A stretch of DNA of 64,000 nucleotides from JAGQOZ01 sp041399205 (GCA_041399205.1 JAWKTK010000005.1:62001-126000), one strand, 5' to 3'; shown: positions 9,646-19,560, numbered from the stretch's first letter. Notes: generated from the sequence alone by a model not told the origin. Made by a program: numbers and translations.

Positions 9646-11085
9646 ATGTTGAATCCTTCCAAGGTCCGTTTCCGGCAGCGACCAACGTTTGAAACGCTAG
9701 AATCACGCCTCGCCATGGACGGCATGACGTTAGTAACGACAGACGTTTTCGACTTAGATGAAGCGGGCAGTTTTGAGCAACTGCTTGTTGATCTGGACGG
9801 TGATGGAGATGTCGACATTCTCAGCGCGGCACAACGCGAGGATTACTTTGACGTCATCGTGTCGTGGTTTGAAAACCTGGACGGACGCGGCAACTTTGGA
9901 GAGCGTATCGAGATCAGTAATGGATTGATCGGCCTTAGAGACGTCGTCGCTCTGGATGTAGAAGGCGACGGCGACTTGGACGTCGTCGCCTTTGCTTCGT
10001 CCAGGGCCTACAACGCCGGCGATCTCGTGTGGCATGAAAACACGGACGGTCAAGGTACCTTCGGCTCCGGACAAACCATTCGCGACGACCTGTTTTCCAG
10101 CCGCTCCAACCCGCCTCACGTCATTGCCGGTGACCTGAACTCTGATGGACTGGACGACTTGGTGGTTGGAGTTGACCGAGACGTCCTGTACCTCAAGAAT
10201 CTGGGCAATGGGCAATTTGACGAAACTCGTGTTGCCCAGGCGCCCTTTGGGCCAGACGATCAAGTTATGCCAGTCTTGTACGACGAAGATGGAGACGGAG
10301 ACTTAGACATTTTCTACTTCTCGGAAACCGGTTCCGGATTGGTGCATAATTTTAATGACGGCGAAGAATTTCTATTGAAGAATGTTGACTTGGATCCTGC
10401 GGAATATGGACGCGTGGCGGACCTGGACGGCGATGGGCGGACGGACGTTCTGACCGTATTACGAGAGGATATATTTAATCGACGTTTTATCAATATCCAC
10501 CACAAACGAGCAGATGGAACTTATTCGATTAACAATTTCGATAGCGGAGGTAACATCAGTGATTTTGAGGTGATCGACATGGACAACGATTCGGATCTTG
10601 ACATACTTGTTGGCGGATCGAGCGGGCTCAAATGGTTCAAGAATAACGGAAACATGAATTTTGAGCTGGTGGCGATTACCGACCAAGGCTCATACTGGGA
10701 CTTTGACTTAGCCGATATTGACCTCAATGGTTCGATCGATTTGCTTGCCATTCGCGGTAGGACCATTCAATGGAGCGAATTCCGGATTGTCGGTGATTCG
10801 AATCGAGACGGTTTGTTTAATTCGTCGGATCTGGTGCTGGTGTTCCAAGCCGGAACGTACGAAGACAACATCCCCAATAACGCGACGTTTGATCAGGGCG
10901 ATTGGAACCAAGACGGCGAATTCGATTCGAGTGATCTAGTATACGCAATGCAAGTGGGAACCTACGCCTTAACGGCTCTACCGGCAGGCAACGACATTGC
11001 GGCCAGTATTGACGCGTACTTTCACCAATTGAATCGCACAACAAGGCTCACCAAAACGCCCGCAACAATGCAGCATTGGGCATGA
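9646..11085 (+). CDS. Secreted FG-GAP/VCBS repeat protein with LEPR-type N-terminus and short dockerin-like module
   Basis: 479 residues. The N-terminus lacks a classical signal peptide but has basic residues and FETLESRLAMDG, matching the LEPR-type motif that opens many large planctomycete surface proteins. Residues about 45-385 are FG-GAP/VCBS repeats with calcium-type loops (DLDGDGDVDILSA, DVEGDGDLDVVAF, DEDGDGDLDIFYF, DLDGDGRTDVLTV, DMDNDSDLDILVG), the blades of a beta-propeller. A two-loop dockerin-like module follows (GDSNRDGLFNSSDLVLVF, then GDWNQDGEFDSSDLVYAM). The tail (ALPAGNDIAASIDAYF) is not PEP-CTERM and resembles the tail of the ELWxxDGT protein at 56520-59504. Probably an extracellular adhesion or scaffold protein. 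Confidence 0.85.
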   Translation: MLNPSKVRFRQRPTFETLESRLAMDGMTLVTTDVFDLDEAGSFEQLLVDLDGDGDVDILSAAQREDYFDVIVSWFENLDGRGNFGERIEISNGLIGLRDVVALDVEGDGDLDVVAFASSRAYNAGDLVWHENTDGQGTFGSGQTIRDDLFSSRSNPPHVIAGDLNSDGLDDLVVGVDRDVLYLKNLGNGQFDETRVAQAPFGPDDQVMPVLYDEDGDGDLDIFYFSETGSGLVHNFNDGEEFLLKNVDLDPAEYGRVADLDGDGRTDVLTVLREDIFNRRFINIHHKRADGTYSINNFDSGGNISDFEVIDMDNDSDLDILVGGSSGLKWFKNNGNMNFELVAITDQGSYWDFDLADIDLNGSIDLLAIRGRTIQWSEFRIVGDSNRDGLFNSSDLVLVFQAGTYEDNIPNNATFDQGDWNQDGEFDSSDLVYAMQVGTYALTALPAGNDIAASIDAYFHQLNRTTRLTKTPATMQHWA

Positions 11086-11181
11086 ATCCTAGTCGAACCA
11101 AATTGCCAGCGGCGTGTTTGAAACCAACAGGATTTACGCCGAGTTCTTTGCGTAGCAGCGGCGTGCGGCCGGCAAGAAAGG

Positions 11182-11244
11182 CTCGGCAGGAGCCTCGATC
11201 TCCCGAAACGCAAAAATCAGCGGGAGAACGAAGCTCCTGCTGAG
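11182..11244. repeat. Hairpin repeat with 24-bp arms between convergent genes
   Basis: The left arm (11182-11205, beginning CTCGGCAGGAGCC) matches the reverse complement of the right arm (11221-11244) at about 20 of 24 positions, with a loop of about 15 bases. It lies between the FG-GAP gene and holA, which converge, so it could terminate both. It may also be a REP-like dispersed element. Confidence 0.65.
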
Positions 11245-11288
11245 CTCAGAATGGTTCCGACAAATGGAAGCATGCGTTCAATGCCGCG

Positions 11289-12458
11289 TCAACCACGTGC
11301 CAACGGACTCGCTTCGCGGCTCATTTTCAGGATCAGCTCTTCCAAAACAAATCGCGCTTTCTCCGGTGCGGAATGAGTGCCTTTCAGCGCCAAGTCCGCT
11401 TCCAGCAGCCAGCGGTTGATCTGACCGGCTCGTTCTCGTCGTAATTGACCTAACTGTTTCTTGGCGAGTGAAAACTTGGCGGCATCCCAATGTGGAAAGC
11501 CAGCTTCTCGCAAAGCCACATCCAAATTGTATTTGCCCGTTTCCTGTTCTTGAGTTTGAATGATCCGAGTTGCCGCGGCGAAGCGACGCAAATACCAAGA
11601 CAAGGGGCCGAACAGCCCTACCGGATGTTCGCCCGATTGCAGCAAGTGTTCTAACTGCACGAGTGCTTCTGCCGCATCGCCCGAAGTGGCCGCTTCCAGC
11701 ATTTCCCAGGTGGTCTTCTGTCGCCAACCGCCAACCACTTTTTCAATTAGCTGAACGGAAGCCGGTTCTTTGTCGGAAACAAACAGCGCCAACTTGGCAG
11801 TCTCTTGATCTAGCAAGCCCAATTCCAACCCGACCAATTCGAACATCGCGTCCAACGCTTGCCCTTGCAGTTGGACGTTGTGCGTTTGCTGGGCATAGGT
11901 CTGAAACCATTTGCGCACCGCCTTTTCGTCCACTTTGTCTTTAGAACGAGGCAGCAAGGGCAGGCGGCAGTCGATGACCAATCCCGATTTGACGGCTTGT
12001 TTGTAAAGATTGGTGTTGGCGGGAAACGTCTTCAATTCCAACGCCAGTACGCCGCTGTGGTCGGAATTTTTGGCGAGTTCTTCCAGTTGACTTCGATGTT
12101 GGCTGACAAAATCGTCAGCTTCACGCACAATCACGGTCCGTTCGCCCGAACCGAACAAGGACACCATCGTCAATTCGTCATGGACGTCTCGCCAATCACA
12201 CGTCTTGCCTTCAAACACGGTGGCGTCGTCGGCATCATCGACTAAAGTTCGCTTGAGTGCCGAAAGGATTTTGCTGCGAAGAAACATTTCGTCTCCAAAC
12301 CAAACGATAAACGCTTGATTTCGCAACGAATCGGGACTGGCCAGAATTTCAAAGGCGTGCTGAGAGGCGGACATATCGGTGGCTCGCGAGCAAAGTATTT
12401 CCAGTTTGCTCCGAGCGTACTGACGAACGACAGTCCGGTCAACCACGTCGAGCGACAC
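11289..12458 (-). CDS. holA: DNA polymerase III delta subunit
   Basis: Clamp-loader subunit that opens the sliding clamp during loading. Recognised by the overall HolA pattern: LRNQAFIVWFGDEMFLRSKI near the start, SLFGSGERTVIVREADDFV, the segment FPANTNLYKQAVKSGLVIDC, then a helical C-terminus with AKLALFVSDKEPASVQLIEKVVG and FGPLSWYLRRFAAATRII. Length up to 389 residues, slightly above the usual 330-350. A start at the ATG at 12374 (361 residues) fits the family better than the GTG at 12458; neither has a convincing ribosome site. It stands alone on the minus strand. No signs of transfer. Confidence 0.88.
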   Translation of the reverse strand: MSLDVVDRTVVRQYARSKLEILCSRATDMSASQHAFEILASPDSLRNQAFIVWFGDEMFLRSKILSALKRTLVDDADDATVFEGKTCDWRDVHDELTMVSLFGSGERTVIVREADDFVSQHRSQLEELAKNSDHSGVLALELKTFPANTNLYKQAVKSGLVIDCRLPLLPRSKDKVDEKAVRKWFQTYAQQTHNVQLQGQALDAMFELVGLELGLLDQETAKLALFVSDKEPASVQLIEKVVGGWRQKTTWEMLEAATSGDAAEALVQLEHLLQSGEHPVGLFGPLSWYLRRFAAATRIIQTQEQETGKYNLDVALREAGFPHWDAAKFSLAKKQLGQLRRERAGQINRWLLEADLALKGTHSAPEKARFVLEELILKMSREASPLARG

Positions 12459-12571
12459 TTAACGTCGTTCGAGAATTAAGTGAGCTGCGAGGCGATATCC
12501 ACAGGTAAAAAACCGGGATATCACCATCTTGACGCTCGCATGATACCGGGCAGTGATTTCGCGAACGATGC

Positions 12572-13702
12572 TCAGCTGGCCGGAGTCACGGGAATTTCTG
12601 GCAGGCTGGTGCCGAAGGGGACCCACACGTCCGGCTGTTGCTTGACAGCGCGAGCTACCTGGAGTGCTTTGTATCGCATCCTAGCGACAGGCGAAGGTGG
12701 AATGCATCGCACTTTGAGTAGCGAGTGCGGCTGTGCTCCCCAAAACGATTTGTAGTGTTCGTCGCCTCGCAGAAAGTCGAAGTGTGTGCGTCCGGTTTCA
12801 ATCGCGTGACGCAAACGATGGGCGAACAACAAAAAGCCCGGTTCGAATTCACGGTATTCGTCATCTAAACCGGTTTGAAATAGTTGCACCAACTTGTCGG
12901 TTGTCAGGTAGATATGCGACACCATTGGTGTACCCTGAAATTCGCACCAGACAATTTCACACGCATTGCGATTGGCTAATGCCTGGCCGGCCGTTCGCAA
13001 GAATTGTTCGAAGCGACGATCCGCGAAACAGCCAGGTTCGCCTTTGGCCTCCCAACGTTGCTGATGCAAGCGGATCAAGTGTTCGATGGCCACGTCAAAA
13101 TCTTCGCCCGCGGCGGTCGATCGGAACGTAAAGTCGCTCGATTCCATGCGTCGCACGGCCGATCGGATCTTGCGACGATATTGTTTCCGTACGGATTGCA
13201 CAAAGGCATCCCAATTGCTGGGCAAATCCACAACCCAAGTCGATTCCAAGCGGCGCACAAAGACGTCAAAATTCGCTTGCTGCAAATCGGCGATCAGTGT
13301 CGAGGCGAGTTGGTCGTTGGCGCTAATTCCTTCCAATTCCAAACAATCTATTTTGGGCAAACCAGCAATTCCGTCGGTGACGGCTTGGCGAACCAGACGC
13401 AGTACTTGTGTGGCACAGTCTGGCGTCGACAGGATTCGCAGATAGTCGGTGGATGTTTTGCCGGAACCCAAAAAGCGAAGCTGTTTTCCGCCGGCAGCCG
13501 TTCGGCGAACATACCACGGCGCAATTCCGACCACTCGATCTTGGTCGCGAACTACCATCAGCGTCAAGGAACCGAGATCTTGGAACGATTCCCACCAATG
13601 AAACATCCATTCCCAGCTGTGCAACGGCTGGTCATCTCAAGAGGTTCCATTGATCCCTAAGCTGAGCAAAATTCGCCTTGTCGAAACGACTTCCAGTTGC
13701 AT
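12572..13702 (-). CDS. FemAB/CelD-like GNAT acetyltransferase, N-terminal frameshift
   Basis: The frame 12572-13624 carries the Acetyltransf_6 pattern: HSWEWMFHWWESF, VVGIAPWYVRR, the central KQYRRKIRSAVRRMESSDF, the histidine-rich LIRLHQQRWEAKGEPGCF, and a C-terminal FLRGDEHYKSFWGAQPHSLL. The family transfers acyl or aminoacyl groups, often in exopolysaccharide or cell-wall synthesis. The N-terminal strand is in pieces upstream: MQLEVVS from an ATG at 13702, then FDKANFAQLRDQWNLL in another frame, then back. The main frame also shows a TGA at 13637-13639. So the gene most likely starts at 13702 with two indels. The acceptor substrate is unknown. Confidence 0.75.
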
Positions 13703-13874
13703 GCGATAAAACCCTTGATTCGAGAAGAAAAGACTCGAAAAGGGTAGCTCGCCACGCACATCTCCGCTGGTTAACGAACTCCAGATCAAATTCTGTTTCG
13801 CACGAACGAGAACGGTTTTGACGAAAATTCGCTCTGCAACGCGGCAACGTGGACTTGTCCCGACGCGGGACGCT

Positions 13875-15872
13875 TTATTCGCCCACAGGCTGGAAGGCCC
13901 GAATGGTGCCTTTGGGACCAAGATCTCGAGTGACAATCGCGTGCGGGTAGACCGCTTCACCGACGTTGCCGGCGCGATCCAAAGCTTCAATCTTTAGCAA
14001 GAATTTGCCCGGCAGCTGACTGTCGATGGGCAAGTCAGCGCGTCCCGTGTTCGGGAGTGCTCGAGTCAACGGTTGCCACGGTCCGTTGGCCGTTTCGGCA
14101 AACTTCAGCTGGATCGGCGTGTCCACAAGATTCGTATCGTGTGCTTGCCAGTTAATCAGCAATGCCGCCGTGGTTTCTCGTTGTACTTCGGCTCCGGTCA
14201 ATTCCACGACGGGATCTGTTTCGTCGAGTCCGACATATAAATCGGCATCGTCGCCGGGCTGTGGCGAGCGGTTAGAAAGACCACTGCCGTTGTGGACCAA
14301 GAGTCGAAAGCCGTAAATGCCTTCTTGTTCCAGATTCACTTCAAACGGACTCTGCCGATCCGAGTCGGTTCCCAAAGCCGACCACGTTCGACCGTAGTCA
14401 CGAGTCACCCACAACTCTACTCGAGCTAACCCCGAGCGTCCGACATCTTGCACATCGTATTCTAAATTGAATCGACGCGAATTGGTCATGTGAATGTCTT
14501 CCAGGGCAACTCCGGCTTGCATCGCTTGCTGCAGCTGTTGTTCCGGACTAGCGTTTTGCACCGGCTGGTTCGAAAATTGGTCTCGCGGTGTCAACAGGTT
14601 GTCCGTTGCGCTGTTCCATTGATTCGAATCGAACGTCGAATCGTTTGTTGCATCAGCGGCACTTGCTGCGTCGCTTGCCGCAGTGTTTGATTCATTGTTT
14701 GGCAACTGGACGTCGGCCGGATTGTCGTTTCGACTGGCTTGTGAAATCAAGCTGGCATAGTCCGTCGTTGCTGGCGAGTGCGAATAGTCGTCCAGTAGTG
14801 CTTGGCTATGAGATCGATTCGCTTCCAGCGAATCGTACGTTTGGCCCAGACTATTGGACTGGGCGTCAAGCGAGGCTTGCCAGCCAGCATCACTGGCCGA
14901 ACGAGTCTCTGACGTAGCTACAGGCGTGTCTTCTGACGTAAACGATGTTGTTCGAGGCGGATCGGCCTCCGATTGCGACGTCTCTGCATTTGCCGCAACG
15001 GGAACATAGCCCGCAGGTTCGTATAATGCTGCGTCGTCAGCGTTGGACTGTTCTGCATTCGCCGAGGGCAAGACATTGACATCCGCGCGAGCCGCTTGTC
15101 GTTCTTGACTGCTGGGCAACGGAGTGCCTTCGGTCTGAACGTCTGGGATTTCCGTTTCTAAGGTTGCCGAGCGTTCTGGTAGTTCATTTTGCCAAGCGAA
15201 GGTTTGTTCGTGAGCGCCTTCGTTGCCGGCTTCGTCCAAGATGTCTGCGCGAACCACGATCGCTTGACCTGGCGAAGCAACCGTCCAGCTCGTTTCGCCG
15301 GCAAAGGATCGCTGGCCAGAGCCCTTGGGAGGCAAAACCACATCAACGGGAATCCATTGTTCGGAATTGGCGTAGCGATAGTGCAACCGAAACGAAGCGG
15401 GCTCCAAATAGTCATCAGATGATTGCCAACGAGCTTGCAGGCGTTCGCTTCGAAGCGAATCAACTGTCAATTGCACTTCCGGCAACTGGCGGTCCACAAC
15501 AACGATTTTTTCTGGGCGAGTATCCGCGGTGGGTTCGACGGGATTTCGGTCGGATGCCACAACAAACCAATACTCGCCGTCCACGCCAGCCTGAAAATCA
15601 AAACGATTGGCCGTCACGGGTCGCCGCTGATAGACACTCCAACTGGCTCCTTGATTGCCCGACACAAATAGCGTCACTTCGCTGGGTGCTTCGGTTCGAC
15701 TGTTCAAGAAGAACGGTATGGAAAACAGATGCTGCCGCGTAACAATGGGCGTGGGCAATTGGGGCTCGGAGCGCGAAATCGAATCATTCGCCGCAGGCTG
15801 AGCCCACAACGCAGTCACTTGCGTGCAGGCCGCCACTACCAAGATCCCGAAAATATGCTTGTTTCCAGTCAT
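13875..15872 (-). CDS. Large secreted protein with repeated Ig-like halves, function unknown
   Basis: 665 residues with a signal peptide (HIFGILVVAACTQVTALWA). Two homologous beta-rich regions flank a low-complexity Ser/Asn/Ala/Gln-rich linker (about residues 240-440). The first (about 40-230) contains LFVSGNQGASWSVYQRRP and ILDEAGNEGAHEQTF. The second (about 450-660) contains ELWVTRDYGRTWSALGTD and IEALDRAGNVGEAVYP. Patterns such as GxxWSxY/RTWSAL and DRAGN/DEAGN are typical of Ig-like or fibronectin-like modules. It probably sits in the periplasm or at the cell surface. I do not recognise a named family, and no catalytic motif is visible. Start chosen at the ATG before the signal peptide. 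Confidence 0.75.
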   Translation of the reverse strand: MTGNKHIFGILVVAACTQVTALWAQPAANDSISRSEPQLPTPIVTRQHLFSIPFFLNSRTEAPSEVTLFVSGNQGASWSVYQRRPVTANRFDFQAGVDGEYWFVVASDRNPVEPTADTRPEKIVVVDRQLPEVQLTVDSLRSERLQARWQSSDDYLEPASFRLHYRYANSEQWIPVDVVLPPKGSGQRSFAGETSWTVASPGQAIVVRADILDEAGNEGAHEQTFAWQNELPERSATLETEIPDVQTEGTPLPSSQERQAARADVNVLPSANAEQSNADDAALYEPAGYVPVAANAETSQSEADPPRTTSFTSEDTPVATSETRSASDAGWQASLDAQSNSLGQTYDSLEANRSHSQALLDDYSHSPATTDYASLISQASRNDNPADVQLPNNESNTAASDAASAADATNDSTFDSNQWNSATDNLLTPRDQFSNQPVQNASPEQQLQQAMQAGVALEDIHMTNSRRFNLEYDVQDVGRSGLARVELWVTRDYGRTWSALGTDSDRQSPFEVNLEQEGIYGFRLLVHNGSGLSNRSPQPGDDADLYVGLDETDPVVELTGAEVQRETTAALLINWQAHDTNLVDTPIQLKFAETANGPWQPLTRALPNTGRADLPIDSQLPGKFLLKIEALDRAGNVGEAVYPHAIVTRDLGPKGTIRAFQPVGE

Positions 15873-16017
15873 CGTATCGCTCGCACCGTCTGAAACATTC
15901 CGTACTTTGGCTGACCAGCCGCGTGCTGAAAAGCCTTAACGGTTGTATCGGTCCTAAGCGTAAGACGCTTGATAGAAAAGCGAGATGGAACGGAGCGAGT
16001 GGTGCAAATCGCGCTGC

Positions 16018-16929
16018 TCAAAATTCGGGAATGGCAACTTGTTCGCCACCGTTTCTGGTCGCTAGGCCTTTTAATTCTTCTGGAGTAAGTAATGAATCCG
16101 AAAGAAAATGGACAGAACCATCGGCGAACAGCGCGTTCATCCCATCTTCTGCATGCTTGCTGCAACAGCTACCAGTCGTTCCGGAATTGATGCCATTGGC
16201 TAGCAGTTCAAATGGAACGTCTTTTGGCGTCATCCAGTTGATTCCCGATTGGTGGATTTCCACGACTAACATCGTGTTTGTCAAACTGTCTTGGCAGTCG
16301 CCTACCTTCACACTTTGCGAATCGGGAAACATGGTTGATTTGCCTGTCACCACGACGTAACTGGTTTCGTCGAATTTTCCGACGGGGTCACTGGGACAGG
16401 TAAATTCGGTGGGCATTTGGTTTGCGAATTGAGCATTCCAAGGGCTGTTCCAGGGTTCGTCCATATGCAATTGGCGATACAACGCTTCTGCTTGCGGCCC
16501 CAAGTACGGCAGCAGGAGAACTCGCCAACTGTGCAGCGGCTGCCCTTTTTCATCAACGGTATAGGCCGGAGGATACGAACCGTTGTCTTGCTGGTAGGCC
16601 TCCATGGCCTGGTAAATGGCAGTCAGATTTTCACTGCAACGATTGCGTCGCGAATTTTCACGAACCGTTTGGATGGCGGGCGTTAGCAAGACCACCAGCA
16701 CGCCAAAGAAAACCACCAGGCAGCATAGGCCGGCAAACACAAACAGGGAAATTCGCAACAGCGGCGTTCGACCAACCGACTTGCGTGGGCTGGCTGAAAC
16801 GACCTTGGTTCCCACCAGCACGGGAACGGTAACTTCGCGCCCACAACCGGCACACGGACCCGTTTGCCCGGCAAATTGGTCAAGCACATCAGTTTCCAGA
16901 CCACAGTGAGGACAGGTAAAGGGGATCAC
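16018..16929 (-). CDS. Zinc-ribbon membrane protein with DUF1559-like domain
   Basis: The start is placed at the GTG at 16929 because AGGAG lies 9 bases upstream and the protein then opens with a zinc ribbon (CPHCGLETDVL... CAGCGREV). One transmembrane segment follows (LFVFAGLCCLVVFFGVLVVL). The periplasmic part has the DUF1559 pattern: RRNRCSENLTAIYQAMEAYQ, SWRVLLLPYLGP, FTCPSDP, and near the end SKHAEDGMNALFADGS. This resembles the H-X9-DG motif of prepilin-like planctomycete proteins, with one extra residue. About 303 residues. The role of DUF1559 proteins is unknown; they form large families in planctomycetes. The open frame extends to a GTG at 17034 without support. Confidence 0.8.
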   Translation of the reverse strand: MIPFTCPHCGLETDVLDQFAGQTGPCAGCGREVTVPVLVGTKVVSASPRKSVGRTPLLRISLFVFAGLCCLVVFFGVLVVLLTPAIQTVRENSRRNRCSENLTAIYQAMEAYQQDNGSYPPAYTVDEKGQPLHSWRVLLLPYLGPQAEALYRQLHMDEPWNSPWNAQFANQMPTEFTCPSDPVGKFDETSYVVVTGKSTMFPDSQSVKVGDCQDSLTNTMLVVEIHQSGINWMTPKDVPFELLANGINSGTTGSCCSKHAEDGMNALFADGSVHFLSDSLLTPEELKGLATRNGGEQVAIPEF

Positions 16930-17206
16930 CGACGTTTGCTCCTGTTGGACCAGGTTACTGTGTTCGACGAATTTCAAGCCCACCAACGTCGGTTCGGTAC
17001 GGCGGAAAGACGGAAAATGCCGGCGTTTCGCCACAGAAATACCGACCTCTACGGCACGAATGATAGCATTGACCGGGAAGGGAGTCGAGTTTCCTTTCGC
17101 CAGCGAATCTGGACATGCTGCCAGGCAGGTAGAATAGGCAAAGTCAGGAAGTTACTTCGAATGGTACGGAAGGACGTGATGACGGAATTCTTCTCAGAAA
17201 CCAACG

Positions 17207-17425
17207 GTGCAATTGTTCGTTTGGCTGGCGGTTTTGGCGATCATGTCGGTCAGTGCGTATTACGTCCTGCGAAGATTGCGCGATGGTGTCGAACAAGCGG
17301 AAACGTCTGCCGACATGCTGGCAAAATTCCGTGAAATGCAGGACCAAGGTGAGCTCAGCGAGGCCGATTTCCGAAGTATTAAGACTATCTTGGGCGAGCG
17401 AATGCAAGCTGAGATAAAACAGTGA
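17207..17425 (+). CDS. Small membrane protein with SHOCT-like C-terminus
   Basis: 72 residues from a GTG at 17207. An N-terminal transmembrane helix (LFVWLAVLAIMSVSAYYVL) is followed by a short charged region and FREMQDQGELSEADFRSIKT, which fits the SHOCT-type short helical motif found at the ends of many bacterial membrane proteins. There is no strong ribosome site and no earlier start in frame before a TGA. It lies upstream of clpX with a gap of 283 bases that shows no other gene. Confidence 0.65.
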   Translation: MQLFVWLAVLAIMSVSAYYVLRRLRDGVEQAETSADMLAKFREMQDQGELSEADFRSIKTILGERMQAEIKQ

Positions 17426-17708
17426 CGAATGCGCTTTAGCGTGTCTGCTATCACATTAGATCGATAGATCGTTGCGTTAGGCCGCGGATGAAGTTTGTTT
17501 GGATCAAGGATGCGTTCAGCGAACTTTACAGGCCATGTTTTCGTAGATAGCTCGGGTGAAATGAGGACAAGGATGCCCCTTGAGGCCGTTGCGTACGTAG
17601 GTTCGCAAGGTTGGCCGTTCGAGCGACACCAGGGAACGTTTTTTAGGCCGATCATAGCGAACAGCCGCTTGGTGTTCGTGAGTACAACCAAGCCGAAAAG
17701 GAGTAAGC

Positions 17709-18940
17709 ATGCCTGCAGGTAAGGATGGTGCATCAACCAGACGAGGCGGAGGCACCACCAAGAAAAACGCCTTTTGCTCATTTTGTCGTAAGAGCTATCG
17801 AGACGTCGGGCCATTGGTCGAAGGTCCCGGAGATGTTTACATCTGCGGTGAATGCATCGATCTGTGTCAATCGATCTTGGATCAAGAACAACGTCGCCGA
17901 GGTTCGACGAAGCAGTTGTTTTCTGAAATTCCAACGCCGCGAGAAATGGTCGCCAAGTTGGATGAATATGTCATCGGCCAGAACGCCGCAAAGCGGTTTA
18001 GCCGTTGCCGTTCACAATCATTACAAGCGTCTTTCGCTAGGATGGGAAGGTTCGGACGTCGAGATTGAAAAGTCCAACATCTTGCTGGCCGGTCCCACCG
18101 GTTCGGGCAAAACGTTACTCTTCGCGCGTACGTTGGCTCGCATACAAGCGTCCCCTTTGCCATTGGTGACGCCACCACGCTAACCGGAAAGCAGGCTACG
18201 TAGGCGAACGTGGAAAACCTGTTACTAAAGCTACTGCACGCTGCCGATTTCGATGTCGAAGCCGCTCAACGAGGCGTCCACAACACATCGACGAAATTGA
18301 CAAGATTGGCAAGACGTCCAACAACGTTTCTATTACTCGAGACGTTTCGGGCGAAGGCGTCAACAAGCGTTGCTCAAGATGCTGGAAGGGACCCGTGGCC
18401 AACGTACCGCCTCAAGGTGGTCGCAAGCATCCAGAACAGCAATACATCCAGATTGACACCAGCAACATTCTGTTCATCTGCGGCGATACCACCTTTGGCG
18501 GCGTGCTTATCGTGCGGCGTAAACGCTGACTTGGCAAACGCAACATCGGCTTCAATCAAGTGCATCAGAACGAAGAATAAATCGCTGGCGGAGTTGCTAT
18601 CGCAAGTCAACAGTGATGACATTCTGGGCTTTGGTTTGATTCCGGAATTGGTTGGCCGTTTGCCTATCACTTGTTCACTCACTCCGCTGGACGAAGAAGA
18701 GCTTGGTCAAAGTATTGGCCGAACCCAAATGCCTTGGTTCGCCAATTCAAGCTTGTTCCAAATGGAGCATTGCAGGTGGAATTCTCGGAAGGAGCGTTAC
18801 GAGCGATCGCCAAGAAAGCAGCTCGCAAAGACACGGGTGCTCGAGGACTTCGGTCCATTGTCGAAGAAGTCATGCTGGACATCATGTATGATCTTCCCGA
18901 ACAAGAACATGGCAGCCGATTCGTGATTACGGAAGAGTAA
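17709..18940 (+). pseudogene. clpX: ATP-dependent Clp protease ATP-binding subunit ClpX, broken by many frameshifts
   Basis: The start is excellent (AAAAGGAG, 5 bases, ATG). The first frame gives an intact C4 zinc finger (CSFC... CGEC.. C) and EYVIGQNAAKR. The sequence then changes frame repeatedly: VHNHYKRL and Walker A GPTGSGKTLL in one, ENLLLKLLHAADFDVEAAQRG in another, DDILGFGLIPELVGRLP, and finally EFSEGALRAIAKKAARKDTG to the stop. Conserved segments are damaged by 1-2 base losses; for example, the base pair expected in GYVGEDVENLL is missing. At least five indels occur in 1.2 kb. ClpX unfolds substrates for ClpP. Because the gene is usually kept intact, errors in the assembled sequence are a likely cause, but a decayed second copy is possible. 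Confidence 0.85.
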
Positions 18941-19053
18941 ATTGAATGGCCGAGATTTTGTTCAAGACGATTGAACCTCCCAAGACGAAGAGTGCTTAGT
19001 TTAACGAAGAGTGCTTCGATGGCTGGGAAACTTTCAACTTCGCTTTAAGCCGC

Positions 19054-19092
19054 AAAGCCGGTTTTCGCCCCTCGCGAAAGCCGGCTTTTTTG
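19054..19092 (+). terminator. Intrinsic terminator after clpX
   Basis: Stem AAAGCCGGTTTTCGC pairs with GCGAAAGCCGGCTTT (one mismatch), loop CCCTC, followed by TTTTG. Confidence 0.85.
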
Positions 19093-19107
19093 TCTTAGGA
19101 CCTGCGC

Positions 19108-19380
19108 ATGTCAGACACCGTTCCCTGCCCACATTGCGGCGAAGACATTGCCGCGAATGCGTCGTTCTGCCGACACTGCGGCGCCACGGATGAATCAGGC
19201 TGGAACGATGACGATTGGGACGAACCCGTTTCACGCGAAGAAGAAGACGAAGAATATCAGGAATTCCTACAACGCGAATTCCCGAATGAATTTCCTGCGC
19301 CCATGACGACTCGACGCGTCTTTGTCACAGCCATCATCGTTCTGCTGTGCTTGGCGTTTCTGATCGCCACGCTTTTCTAA
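19108..19380 (+). CDS. Small zinc-ribbon membrane protein
   Basis: 90 residues. The N-terminus is a two-CxxC zinc ribbon (CPHCGEDIAANASFCRHCGA), the middle is strongly acidic (DDDWDEPVSREEEDEEYQEF), and the C-terminus is a single transmembrane helix (VFVTAIIVLLCLAFLIATLF). The start is supported by AGGA 7 bases upstream of the ATG. This is a common architecture of planctomycete small proteins without known role; the ribbon would face the cytoplasm. It follows the clpX terminator, so it is a separate transcription unit, or driven from the short gap. Confidence 0.8.
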   Translation: MSDTVPCPHCGEDIAANASFCRHCGATDESGWNDDDWDEPVSREEEDEEYQEFLQREFPNEFPAPMTTRRVFVTAIIVLLCLAFLIATLF

Positions 19381-19399
19381 CCACTTGGTTCGCAACCTA

Positions 19400-19542
19400 G
19401 TTCGTAGTACCGGCTTTAGCCGGAAGCCGCTCTACTAGATTCGTGCCTTCCAGTACTTTTACGGTACAGTCCGTTGCGCAGCGGAAAGGACAGTGCGACT
19501 GGGGTCGCGTTGCGGCTGCCGGCTAAAGCCGGTACTACGAAC
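19400..19542. repeat. 143-bp element with near-perfect terminal inverted repeats
   Basis: The arms 19400-19423 and 19519-19542 are exact reverse complements for 24 bases (beginning GTTCGTAGTACCGGC). They extend to about 31 bases with one mismatch (to 19430 and from 19512). The core of about 80 bases has no gene. It lies between the zinc-ribbon gene and the aminotransferase stop. It resembles a MITE-like or REP-like element; no transposase is seen. Confidence 0.75.
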
Positions 19543-19560
19543 AACAACCAAAGCGTTTCG

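Noticed and set aside
15164..15742. 192-residue plus-strand frame
   Set aside because: Antisense to the large secreted protein, rich in Arg and Gln as expected for a shadow.
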